Below are positions 24,133 to 31,736 of a stretch of DNA of 48,510 nt, one piece after another. The notes beneath the pieces are model-generated. The model was given only the letters and a program-made list of their open reading frames with translations. It made no database searches and had not been told where the DNA came from. Source of the DNA: Flammeovirgaceae bacterium (GTDB lineage Bacteria; Bacteroidota; Bacteroidia; Cytophagales; Cyclobacteriaceae); contig JAHEZH010000025.1 of assembly GCA_023251155.1 (NCBI GenBank), positions 1 through 48,510 of the forward strand, written 5' to 3'. The translations under genes and the position numbers were made by a program. Within the stretch, counting starts at the first letter, position 1. Every line of letters starts with the position of its first letter.

Positions 24133-25290
24133 TTAGTCTTTTAACTGATGAACGCCTTCAGCGATGTTCACTGGATAAAAGTCAGGTTCTTTTTTGAAAG
24201 TCGCAAAATAGTTGGCCTTGATTTTTTCGGAAAATGCACCTATTCGATCGGTTGCGATGAGGTTGATCGTACATCCGCCAAATCCACCGCCCATCATTCG
24301 AGCACCGATGATTTGATCCTTTTCTTCTTCGGCCAGCGCCACCAGGAAGTCAAGTTCTTCACAGCTAACCTCATAGGCCTGGCTCAGTCCCCAGTGTGTT
24401 TCATACATGAGGTTGCCGAAGCTACGCAGATCGCCTTTCTTTAACCACTCACCGGCTTTTTGGGTGCGCTCTATTTCTTCTACAATGAAAAGGCATTTAA
24501 TGAAGGTATCTTCACCCAATTGATCCTGATGTTCGTAAAGCATGACACGCGTTACATCCCGCAGCGAATGTACCTGCGGATATTGTTTACGAATGATGCG
24601 CACACCTTCTTCGCACGAAGCCCTGCGGTCATTATAAGCCGATGAAGCCAGTGTATGTTTTACTTTGGTATCGATGAGGAGCAATGAGTAGCCCTTGAGT
24701 TGAACAGGAAGCAGCTCATGCGTATTCGATCGGCAGTCGAGAAGGAGTGCTTGTTCTTTTTGTCCGAAGAGGCTGGCATACATGTCCATAATACCGCATT
24801 TCAGGCCGGCAAATTCATGTTCGGAGTATTGAGCAATGCGGGCAAGATCAAGTAGGGTGGCTTTGGCGTTGAAGATTTCATTGAGCGCAAAGCCAAAGCC
24901 ACTGCATAATGCGGCCGATGAAGAGAGCCCCGCTCCGGCGGGTATGTTTCCACCGAAAACACAATCGACCCCACCCACCGGTAGGCCTCTGCGCTCAAAG
25001 GCATCCAGCACGCCCATCAGGTAGTTTACCCATGTTTCGCCTGGTACCGCATCCTGTACGGAAAAGGTAACACCTTCCTCCAGGTCCTGTGCGAAAATAT
25101 TGCAGCGGCTATTGCCATTGGGGGCGATGGCGAACACCATGTGCTTGTCAATGGAAGCGGGCATCACAAACCCTTCATTGTAATCGGTATGCTCGCCAAT
25201 AAGGTTGATACGACCGGGAGCTATGAAAATAAGTGGCTGGCGATGGAATTTCTCCTGAAAGGTCTTCGAAATCGAGTCGATGGAATTCAT
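24133..25290 (-). CDS. galK: Galactokinase
   Basis: GHMP-family kinase that phosphorylates galactose at C1 with ATP, the first step of the Leloir pathway. The 385-residue length is normal. The galactokinase signature APGRINLIGEHTDYNEG is at about residues 24-40. The GHMP ATP-binding motif is GNIPAGAGLSSSAALC near 114-129. The catalytic Asp lies in KCGIMDMYASLFG near 165-177. The C-terminal GHMP motif is ARMMGGGFGGCTINL near 332-346. It is the first gene of an operon with the symporter. No galT, galE or galM is visible in the window, so the rest of the pathway must be elsewhere. Promoter and an inverted repeat in the leader are listed separately. Confidence 0.96.
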   Translation of the reverse strand: MNSIDSISKTFQEKFHRQPLIFIAPGRINLIGEHTDYNEGFVMPASIDKHMVFAIAPNGNSRCNIFAQDLEEGVTFSVQDAVPGETWVNYLMGVLDAFERRGLPVGGVDCVFGGNIPAGAGLSSSAALCSGFGFALNEIFNAKATLLDLARIAQYSEHEFAGLKCGIMDMYASLFGQKEQALLLDCRSNTHELLPVQLKGYSLLLIDTKVKHTLASSAYNDRRASCEEGVRIIRKQYPQVHSLRDVTRVMLYEHQDQLGEDTFIKCLFIVEEIERTQKAGEWLKKGDLRSFGNLMYETHWGLSQAYEVSCEELDFLVALAEEEKDQIIGARMMGGGFGGCTINLIATDRIGAFSEKIKANYFATFKKEPDFYPVNIAEGVHQLKD

Positions 25291-25297
25291 CTTGAAT

Positions 25298-25331
25298 AAG
25301 TCCGGACCTGCAAATTGGCGTGGCCGGACTT
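25298..25331. promoter_or_regulatory. Inverted repeat in the galK leader, candidate operator
   Basis: Perfect 8-bp arms AAGTCCGG (25298-25305) and CCGGACTT (25324-25331) lie between the -7 box and the galK start, with the right arm touching the -7 element. The placement suits a repressor site or a leader hairpin. No regulator gene of sugar type is adjacent. Confidence 0.5.
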
Positions 25332-25359
25332 TAAAGATAATTAAAATTCCTTTTCACAA
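25332..25359 (-). promoter_or_regulatory. Bacteroidota-type promoter of the galK operon
   Basis: On the - strand, TTG (25359-25357) is followed after 17 nt by TATCTTTA (25339-25332), matching TTG-N17..20-TAnnTTTG except the last base. It is about 41 bp before the galK ATG. Confidence 0.55.
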
Positions 25360-25454
25360 TGGAATCTTACACGAATTACAAAGGCCGGGTTACTTCTGTT
25401 TTTTTCTCTGAAATGAGCACGTACTTGCACGGGTTAAATCAATTTATCCCCAAA

Positions 25455-25955
25455 ATGAAAAACTACCTCATCAAAATAGCAGTTGGCCTGTTGCTGATTT
25501 ATGCCGGATGGAAAATAACCGATAGTGGTGACCAGCGCATCAGCCAGGAAGATTTCAATGCCAAACAGGAGCACTGTAAGAATGCCAGCACCACGGCAGG
25601 GTTTCTTCGTGATTCCGCTCAGGAGATTACGATGAAGATCGGTAAGATCAAATCGAAGATGTATGAGTATCAATACGACTACTTTGTCAATGGTCAGAAG
25701 TATGTGGTAAAGAATACCACCAACATCACCACACCTCCCGATTCGGTAACGGTATGGTACCATCAGGGTGATGTAGCCAATGCCTCGACCACCAACCCAT
25801 GCCGTGAGTTGGAAACCTATATGAAAGAAAAAACCATTGGCAGTAAGATGTGGTTTTATATTCTGGGTATTCCCATGATACTGATTGGCCTGGGGCTGGC
25901 GTGGGGAAATTTTAAGGAGATGATCGTGACTGCGGTGAGAGGGAAGAAGAAGTAG
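25455..25955 (+). CDS. DUF3592-like membrane protein
   Basis: From ATG 25455 the protein is 166 residues: one N-terminal membrane helix (YLIKIAVGLLLIYAGW), an exposed domain of about 110 residues and a second membrane helix near the C-terminus (MWFYILGIPMILIGLGLAWG) followed by a basic tail. The middle part has the DUF3592 pattern YEYQYDYFVNGQKYVVKN..PDSVTVWYHQGDVANAS. The function of this family is unknown. An in-frame ATG at 25359 would add 32 residues before the first helix; I prefer the inner start because it places the helix at the N-terminus. It is divergent from galK and converges on the PIF1-like helicase, with only 2 bp between the stops. Confidence 0.75.
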   Translation: MKNYLIKIAVGLLLIYAGWKITDSGDQRISQEDFNAKQEHCKNASTTAGFLRDSAQEITMKIGKIKSKMYEYQYDYFVNGQKYVVKNTTNITTPPDSVTVWYHQGDVANASTTNPCRELETYMKEKTIGSKMWFYILGIPMILIGLGLAWGNFKEMIVTAVRGKKK

Positions 25956-25957
25956 AT

Positions 25958-28147
25958 CTACTCTTCTTTCAATTTCTTCAACCACTCCAGGTGATTGGTT
26001 ACTGCCCTGATTTCTGAATAGGTAAAATCATCACCCAGCCTTTCTTTTATTGGCCCGAAGAGTTTAGAGTCCAGTTCTTTGATTGTACTAATGATGGCTG
26101 AAGTCTTGTGAGGAGGAACTAATTTTTCAATTTCCAGTTCGCCTGTTTTGATAAAGTTGGCCAAATGCCCTTCAATCGTGGTGATGGCCAGCCCTCGCTC
26201 GGTAGCAATGTGTTCAATGCTAAGTCCTTTTTTAAACAACCGTAATGTTTCCAGAGCGCTGTTGCCTTTCTCTTTTTTTACCTTAATCGTCACTTCTTTT
26301 ACTTCTTCTTCTCTCTCTTCATCACCCGTTTTTGTGTAAAATGTTTTTCCTCCCAGCCCGGCAGTCCGCAGCTTATCTACTTTGCGTTGAATGAGCTGCA
26401 TCATTTCCTTCACTTCTGCTACATACTTTTTTACTTTGGTTTTTCCTTTCAGTGAGTGCAGGTGTTCTTTTAACCGGGCGAGTATCTCTTCCTTTAAAAA
26501 AGTAGTGAAGTAGGTTACCGCTTTTTCCGTACGCTGATGCACGGTATCATAGTTGGCAGTAACGCGCGCTGTGTCCAGGAGTTCTTCCAGTTGTTTTTGA
26601 AACTTTCCGGCTATGTTTAGTAATTCAGTGGCTTTGTTGACCAGCGTACGGCTAAGGTCAACTGCCCGATCCGGATCGGGTAACCGGCGGTTGGGTACGT
26701 CTTCATTCCAAAGCAAAATGGTTTCCTTAATTTTGTCTACGTTGAAGAGGGATATCAGTCGTTCATGTTCATAGTGCGCGCGTTCCTGTTGCAGCAGATC
26801 CTGCATCACTTTTTCCTGCTGCAATTGCTTCGAATGATGGATGACCTGCTCATCGGTAGCAATCTGATTTCTGGAGATACGTGAACTCAGCACCAACCCA
26901 TTCCATGAGGTACACCGGCTCAGGGCAACATATACTTGCCCCGCGGTGAACGAATCACCGGCATCAATGATGACATTCTCGAAAGTAAGTCCCTGGCTTT
27001 TATGAATAGTAATTGCCCACGCCAGCCGGATGGGATATTGGGTAAACGAACCGAGCTCCTGTTCTTCAATCTTCTCGCTTTCCGCACTGTAGCTGTATTT
27101 TACATTCTCCCACTTCTCTCGTTTTACTTCAAACTCAATTCCGCTTTCGGCCAGTTCTACCCGGATACTCTCTTCACTGATCTCTTTGATCTCTCCCAGT
27201 TTACCATTGAAATAGAGCCGCTGCTCGCTGGGGTCGTTGCGTATGAACATGATGCGCGCACCTTTTTTCAGTGTTAGTGTTTCATCGGTGGGGAAGCTGC
27301 GGTCACCAAATTCTCCTTCTATCTGTGCGCTGAATTGAAATGCACGCCCCGGAAGTTTTTCTAACTCTTCCCTGTTAATGGTGTCGGCTTTATAGTTATG
27401 CGTAGTGAGTACGATGTGATCACGTACTTTCTTTGCATCTGGCGAGAAGCGTGCGTTCAGGTTTGCGATGTCTTCATCAGAGACATTGTTATGCCGCACG
27501 TTGTTTAAAAGCTGTATAAAGTCAATTTCATTCTGACGGTAAATCTTTTGTAACTCGATGTACAATGGAGCGGCTTCCTGCACTGCTTTCGCATGGAAGA
27601 AAAACGGACTATCATAGTGTTCTCTCAATAGTGCCCATTCTTCATTCTGTGCTACCGGAGGCAATTGAAACAAATCGCCAATGAATAAAACCTGCACTCC
27701 ACCAAAAGGGCGATTGGATCTTCGTGCATGACGAAGTAAGGTATCGATGAGGTCGATCAGATCGCAACGCACCATGCTTACTTCATCAATGACCAGTAGC
27801 TCCAGCTCCCGGAACAGTTCCAGTTTGTTGTAGCTGATGTGATGATTTTGAAACAACGTTCCCTTGCTCAGTACGCGCACATTGCCATCGTGCCGCTGAT
27901 AGCCGGGAAGAAATACAGCGGGAGGGATTTGAAAAAAGGAATGAATGGTCATGCCACCCGCATTGATGGCGGCCACACCGGTAGGGGCCACTACTACCGT
28001 GTTCTTAGAAGTAGTATCCCTGATGTGTTTGAGAAAAGTGGTTTTTCCTGTGCCTGCTTTACCCGTAAGAAAAACCGAACGCGAGGTATGATGAATGAAT
28101 TCAGATGCAAGTGAAAATACAGCGTTGGTAGAATCGTGAATGGCCAT
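25958..28147 (-). CDS. PIF1/RecD-like ATP-dependent DNA helicase with C-terminal helix-turn-helix
   Basis: Superfamily 1B (5'-3') helicase of 729 residues. Walker A GKAGTGKTTFLKHI is near residues 29-42, motif Ia VVVAPTGVAAINAGGMTIHSFF near 51-72, Walker B LELLVIDEVSMVR near 114-126, motif III VLFIGDLFQLPPV near 149-161, and the C-terminal helicase motif AWAITIHKSQGLTFENVII with VYVALSRCTSWNGL near 382-425. The part after 440 is a charged helical extension, and residues about 630-680 form a helix-turn-helix (ALETLRLFKKGLSIEHIATERG) of the type found at the end of RecQ and related helicases. PIF1-type enzymes unwind G-quadruplexes and R-loops and help replication. A common chromosomal gene in Bacteroidota. 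Confidence 0.92.
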   Translation of the reverse strand: MAIHDSTNAVFSLASEFIHHTSRSVFLTGKAGTGKTTFLKHIRDTTSKNTVVVAPTGVAAINAGGMTIHSFFQIPPAVFLPGYQRHDGNVRVLSKGTLFQNHHISYNKLELFRELELLVIDEVSMVRCDLIDLIDTLLRHARRSNRPFGGVQVLFIGDLFQLPPVAQNEEWALLREHYDSPFFFHAKAVQEAAPLYIELQKIYRQNEIDFIQLLNNVRHNNVSDEDIANLNARFSPDAKKVRDHIVLTTHNYKADTINREELEKLPGRAFQFSAQIEGEFGDRSFPTDETLTLKKGARIMFIRNDPSEQRLYFNGKLGEIKEISEESIRVELAESGIEFEVKREKWENVKYSYSAESEKIEEQELGSFTQYPIRLAWAITIHKSQGLTFENVIIDAGDSFTAGQVYVALSRCTSWNGLVLSSRISRNQIATDEQVIHHSKQLQQEKVMQDLLQQERAHYEHERLISLFNVDKIKETILLWNEDVPNRRLPDPDRAVDLSRTLVNKATELLNIAGKFQKQLEELLDTARVTANYDTVHQRTEKAVTYFTTFLKEEILARLKEHLHSLKGKTKVKKYVAEVKEMMQLIQRKVDKLRTAGLGGKTFYTKTGDEEREEEVKEVTIKVKKEKGNSALETLRLFKKGLSIEHIATERGLAITTIEGHLANFIKTGELEIEKLVPPHKTSAIISTIKELDSKLFGPIKERLGDDFTYSEIRAVTNHLEWLKKLKEE

Positions 28148-28316
28148 AGTTAAAGCTTATTCAACATCCAGACGGCAATTACTGCTGGACTTGCGCACAA
28201 TGTGAAAAATAACCACGAATTCACGAATAAGACAGCTTGCCGTTTACAAGTTAATAGTTCAGGGGACACCATCTTCGATTAACCCGTGTCCTTTCACTGT
28301 TTCATTCGTCATTCAT

Positions 28317-28338
28317 GGCCAGGAAAGCATCCTGGCTG
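28317..28338. other. Short hairpin just after the YfhO gene
   Basis: GCCAGGA and TCCTGGC arms with the loop AAGCA lie 3-20 bp after the stop of the - strand YfhO gene. No T-tract follows, so termination would need another factor. The rest of the 190-bp gap up to the helicase gene shows nothing coding. Confidence 0.4.
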
Positions 28339-28340
28339 AA

Positions 28341-30788
28341 CTAATCTTGCTTTAAACTCCACCCGATACTTCCTACGACCACCAGCAACAATATCCAGGA
28401 CGATGCCCACGTGATTTTATTACCGATGAGATAGGGTTTCGGTTCAAAACGGAATTCAATCACATGTTTCCCGGCAGGAATGGGCAACGCACGCAATACA
28501 TAATTGGCACGAAGGATAGGAACTTCTTTGCCATCGATGGTAGCATGCCATCCTTTCGGATAATAGATTTCAGAGAAGACCGCAAATCCATCGGCAGATG
28601 ATTGCGATTCGTATTTCAGCTGTGCCGGTTTATGTTCTACGAGGGTAATGCTTGATAAACTGTCCACGGTCAGCGGTCGATTATCGATCGTCGACTGTCT
28701 GCTATCCACGACAGCCACCTTCTTTGTATCGATTTCTCCTGTCTTTTTCAATTCTTCATTGGCAGAGTTGACCAGTACGATTTCGTTGACAAACCATGCT
28801 GCCCCGTTGGCCGATTCGTTTGGTAATACATCTGCCTTACCCGGGCCGAGTAAAAAGTAGCGGGTGTTGAGCATGTTGATCACTCCTAGTTTTTCCAGCT
28901 CTATTCGGCCGGCACGAAGATCGCTGATGAATTCATTGGTTTCGTTGGCAATACAGGAATCGTACAAGTCCTGGTAGCGTCTCAGCTTGGCACCGTGGTA
29001 GCCGTTGAGCGATTGATGATAATAAGAGGTGAGTGCATCGCTACTCCATGAACCCATCAGGCTATACACGCGATAGTAATCTTTGTCTTTTTCTATTTCC
29101 TGATCGGCAGCGGTTGCTTCAATGGGCGTGCTGCCTTTTTTGCGCTGATAGTTTTCTTTGGTGAAGTAGCGTTTGTCGACCACCACCATGTCAATCAATA
29201 CCGCTATGATCAGAAAAGCATAAAACCCATTGGCCGAAATTTTCTTGTGCACATTGAAGAACAAGGCAGCAAACACAACAACAATAAAAGCCAGTGAGCG
29301 AAACGCATCGTTCTGCAACAGGCTTTTACGATCCGCACGAAGCGCATTGAGGAACCAGGCGGGTAGTTGCGATTCTCCTTCCCTCATGAAGCTGCTTGTT
29401 CCGGCAAAAAGAATAATCAACAGGCACAACCCGGCCGTAGAGGATACCGCTATGATCAATTTGCGTTTGGCTTCTTTCGTTAATTCTCCGGAAAGTACTT
29501 TTTCCAGTCCGATCATTCCCAGCAAAGGCATTGCTATCAAGATCATAATCAAGGCAAAGTTTACCGATCTGAATTTGTTGTAGCCCGGCAGGTGGTCAAA
29601 CATGAAGTAGTTAAAGGTTTTAAATGCATCGCCCCAGCTCAGCATAAGAGCGAATGCACTGATCGGTACTAACCACCACACGTATTTCTGATCAGCAAAT
29701 AAAATCCCAACCACAAAAAGGAAAACAATAATAGCCCCTCCATAGTAAGCACCAAGTGTGCCACCGGATTGCGGTCCCCAGTATGCCGTGGAGTAGTTTT
29801 GTAATTGATTGGCCAGTTCATTATTGGATGAATTGACCAACGCCTTATACGTTTCACTTTTGGGATCCATCACAAAAGCATAACGGCTGCTGCCCCCATA
29901 GAAGTTGGGAATCAGTAATGTCATTGGCTCTTTCACACCATAGTTGTATGCAAAGGCATAGTCTTTACTTAATCCATCCAGTCCTTTTGCTTCTCCAGGC
30001 TTGATCAACTCAGAAGGGCCACGCATGGAGTAGCGTGTATATTCCGTGATTGCCCAGAACTGACCGAAGAAAGTAGCCGCCGCGATCACCGCTGCAGGAA
30101 TAAGGATGCCCACGGTTTTGATGAACTCAGGGATTTGCTTTTCGCGAATAGCAGCGATGAGTTGGATCAATCCATACACCGCTACCATGAGCACGAGGTA
30201 GTACGTCATCTGCAAATGGTTTTCACGAAGCTGTAGTGCAAGACCTAATGCCGTAACTCCAAAACCCAGAATTCTTTTTTTATGAAACGCCAGATGAATA
30301 CCTGCCAGTACCAAAGGCATAAATGCTGCAGCTCCAATACGTGCGTTGTGTCCTGCCATCTGCCCGATGATGAGGTAAGAGGATAATCCGAACGCAAGGG
30401 CACCTGCTATGGCTAGGTAAGGCCGCACCTTAAATGCCAGCAGCAGAATGTAATAACAAATGAAGGCGAGAAAAATATTGCGCACGGGGTGAGGCAGAAA
30501 TACCGAAAGCACTTTCTTGAAGGTGACCACCACACCATCGCTCCATTGCAGGTTGACCAGGTAAGCGGGCATGCCACTGAACATGTTGGTAGCCCAAAGT
30601 CCTTCTTCGCCGTTGGCATCGCGATAGTCGCGCAGTGATTTACTGGAGCCAAGAAACTGTTGTATGTCGTGCTGATCCAGCGCTTTGTTTTCAAAAAAAA
30701 GAGGACTGAAGAACGTAAACGTCACTACCAGGAAAACAATAAAAGCAATAAAATGCGGAACTATATCAGAAAAGGTAATCTTTCTCAT
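28341..30788 (-). CDS. YfhO-family polytopic membrane protein
   Basis: An 815-residue inner-membrane protein with about 12-13 hydrophobic helices. The N-terminal half is a GT-C-like membrane core (FFSPLFFENKALDQHDIQQFLGSSKSLRDY near 25-54, FAYNYGVKEPMTLLIPNFYGG near 280). A large soluble domain sits at about 540-780, and a last helix (WASSWILLLVVVGSIGW) closes it. The end GWHATIDGKEVPILRANYVLRALPIPAGKHVIEFRFEP is the family signature. Gram-positive YfhO glycosylates teichoic acid; in Bacteroidota the substrate is unknown, so a lipid-linked sugar transferase is only inference. Residues about 690-712 carry a low-complexity peptide (VDSRQSTIDNRPLTVDS) that looks like a repeat element inserted in frame. 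Confidence 0.9.
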   Translation of the reverse strand: MRKITFSDIVPHFIAFIVFLVVTFTFFSPLFFENKALDQHDIQQFLGSSKSLRDYRDANGEEGLWATNMFSGMPAYLVNLQWSDGVVVTFKKVLSVFLPHPVRNIFLAFICYYILLLAFKVRPYLAIAGALAFGLSSYLIIGQMAGHNARIGAAAFMPLVLAGIHLAFHKKRILGFGVTALGLALQLRENHLQMTYYLVLMVAVYGLIQLIAAIREKQIPEFIKTVGILIPAAVIAAATFFGQFWAITEYTRYSMRGPSELIKPGEAKGLDGLSKDYAFAYNYGVKEPMTLLIPNFYGGSSRYAFVMDPKSETYKALVNSSNNELANQLQNYSTAYWGPQSGGTLGAYYGGAIIVFLFVVGILFADQKYVWWLVPISAFALMLSWGDAFKTFNYFMFDHLPGYNKFRSVNFALIMILIAMPLLGMIGLEKVLSGELTKEAKRKLIIAVSSTAGLCLLIILFAGTSSFMREGESQLPAWFLNALRADRKSLLQNDAFRSLAFIVVVFAALFFNVHKKISANGFYAFLIIAVLIDMVVVDKRYFTKENYQRKKGSTPIEATAADQEIEKDKDYYRVYSLMGSWSSDALTSYYHQSLNGYHGAKLRRYQDLYDSCIANETNEFISDLRAGRIELEKLGVINMLNTRYFLLGPGKADVLPNESANGAAWFVNEIVLVNSANEELKKTGEIDTKKVAVVDSRQSTIDNRPLTVDSLSSITLVEHKPAQLKYESQSSADGFAVFSEIYYPKGWHATIDGKEVPILRANYVLRALPIPAGKHVIEFRFEPKPYLIGNKITWASSWILLLVVVGSIGWSLKQD
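28655..28716 (-). repeat. Repeat-like element inserted in frame in the YfhO gene
   Basis: The stretch is made of near-repeats of GTCGACTGT, GTCCACGGTC and GGTCGAT and encodes VDSRQSTIDNRPLTVDS. Such Val-Asp-Ser-Arg peptides come from dispersed intergenic repeats that are common in some Bacteroidota genomes. The reading frame is preserved. Confidence 0.45.
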
Positions 30789-30897
30789 TCGTCGAAAATT
30801 GAATGTGCAAAATAGGAAGGATTGGGCAATTAATATAAGGGTTTTCTACTTCGGTTTCCGCTGGGTGAAGTGGTAAGGGTGATGATGGATCCTGGTC

Positions 30898-31653
30898 TTA
30901 TTTCCGGATGAATATTCCTTCGGGCGAGGCATTCATACCGCAGCCACACTCCGTGTTCATCGAAGTCATGATTACCTGTACCTTTTTATGGCTGAAGTAG
31001 AGCAACAGCTTGCAGGGATTTTGCCCGCTGGCTTCCGGACTTTGAAAATAGGCGATGTTTCCTTTATACGATAGCGCTCCACGGATTTCACATACAAAGT
31101 GATTGGGATCTCCCGTAGTGGCATGCAGTTGCAGATTCAGGGTAGAATCGGATGTGTATTGAAGTTCTAATTCTGCACGGGCATGGCCGTTCACATAACC
31201 ATACGTGTTGCCGTCAGGTAGCGTATGCGGGGGAGCCGCCAGATGAAATTCAATGGTACTTTTATCTTTCTTTACGAATGTAAACTGAGCGTAGGTCAGT
31301 ATTCCTGATTCTGCCCGAACTTCCTGTGATGGTTGCACTGAAATGAACTCATGATCCATCAGGGCCACCGCACCGGGTATTTTCTCTTCTTCCTTTTCCC
31401 ATAACACGCGGGCCGATTTTCTGTTCTTTAAAAAATAGACCAAAGCCTCACCTTGCGGATAGGCCACATACAATTCATCACCATCAGGTGCTGCTGAGGT
31501 GTAGCGCAGGAGTTCAACCGGATGAGGTGATACGGTAGTGCTTTTCCTGAAGGTGGTTGTTTTTTTAGCACTGGAGAACATCAGAAAAACAAGAACAGCG
31601 GCCACGATCCTCACCGGTATTTTGAATTCTTTTCGGGAGACACACACGTTCAC
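30898..31653 (-). CDS. Exported protein of unknown function
   Basis: The 251-residue protein has a basic N-terminus and one hydrophobic helix (IPVRIVAAVLVFLMFSSA) that ends like a signal peptide or anchor, then a strand-rich domain. The middle alternates polar and hydrophobic residues (GILTYAQFTFVKKDKSTIEFHLAAPPH). The C-terminus holds a cysteine cluster NTECGCGMN, which could bind metal or form disulfides. I do not recognise the family. It is 83 bp downstream of the zinc metalloprotease on the same strand and may be co-transcribed with it. Confidence 0.65.
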   Translation of the reverse strand: MNVCVSRKEFKIPVRIVAAVLVFLMFSSAKKTTTFRKSTTVSPHPVELLRYTSAAPDGDELYVAYPQGEALVYFLKNRKSARVLWEKEEEKIPGAVALMDHEFISVQPSQEVRAESGILTYAQFTFVKKDKSTIEFHLAAPPHTLPDGNTYGYVNGHARAELELQYTSDSTLNLQLHATTGDPNHFVCEIRGALSYKGNIAYFQSPEASGQNPCKLLLYFSHKKVQVIMTSMNTECGCGMNASPEGIFIRK

Positions 31654-31736
31654 AAACAGGTCGGGTTAAAGGTAAAATCCACGCGGATTTCGCTTGCTCA
31701 AAGTAACAGCGTCAATGGCCTAAATCAAAGTGAAAA

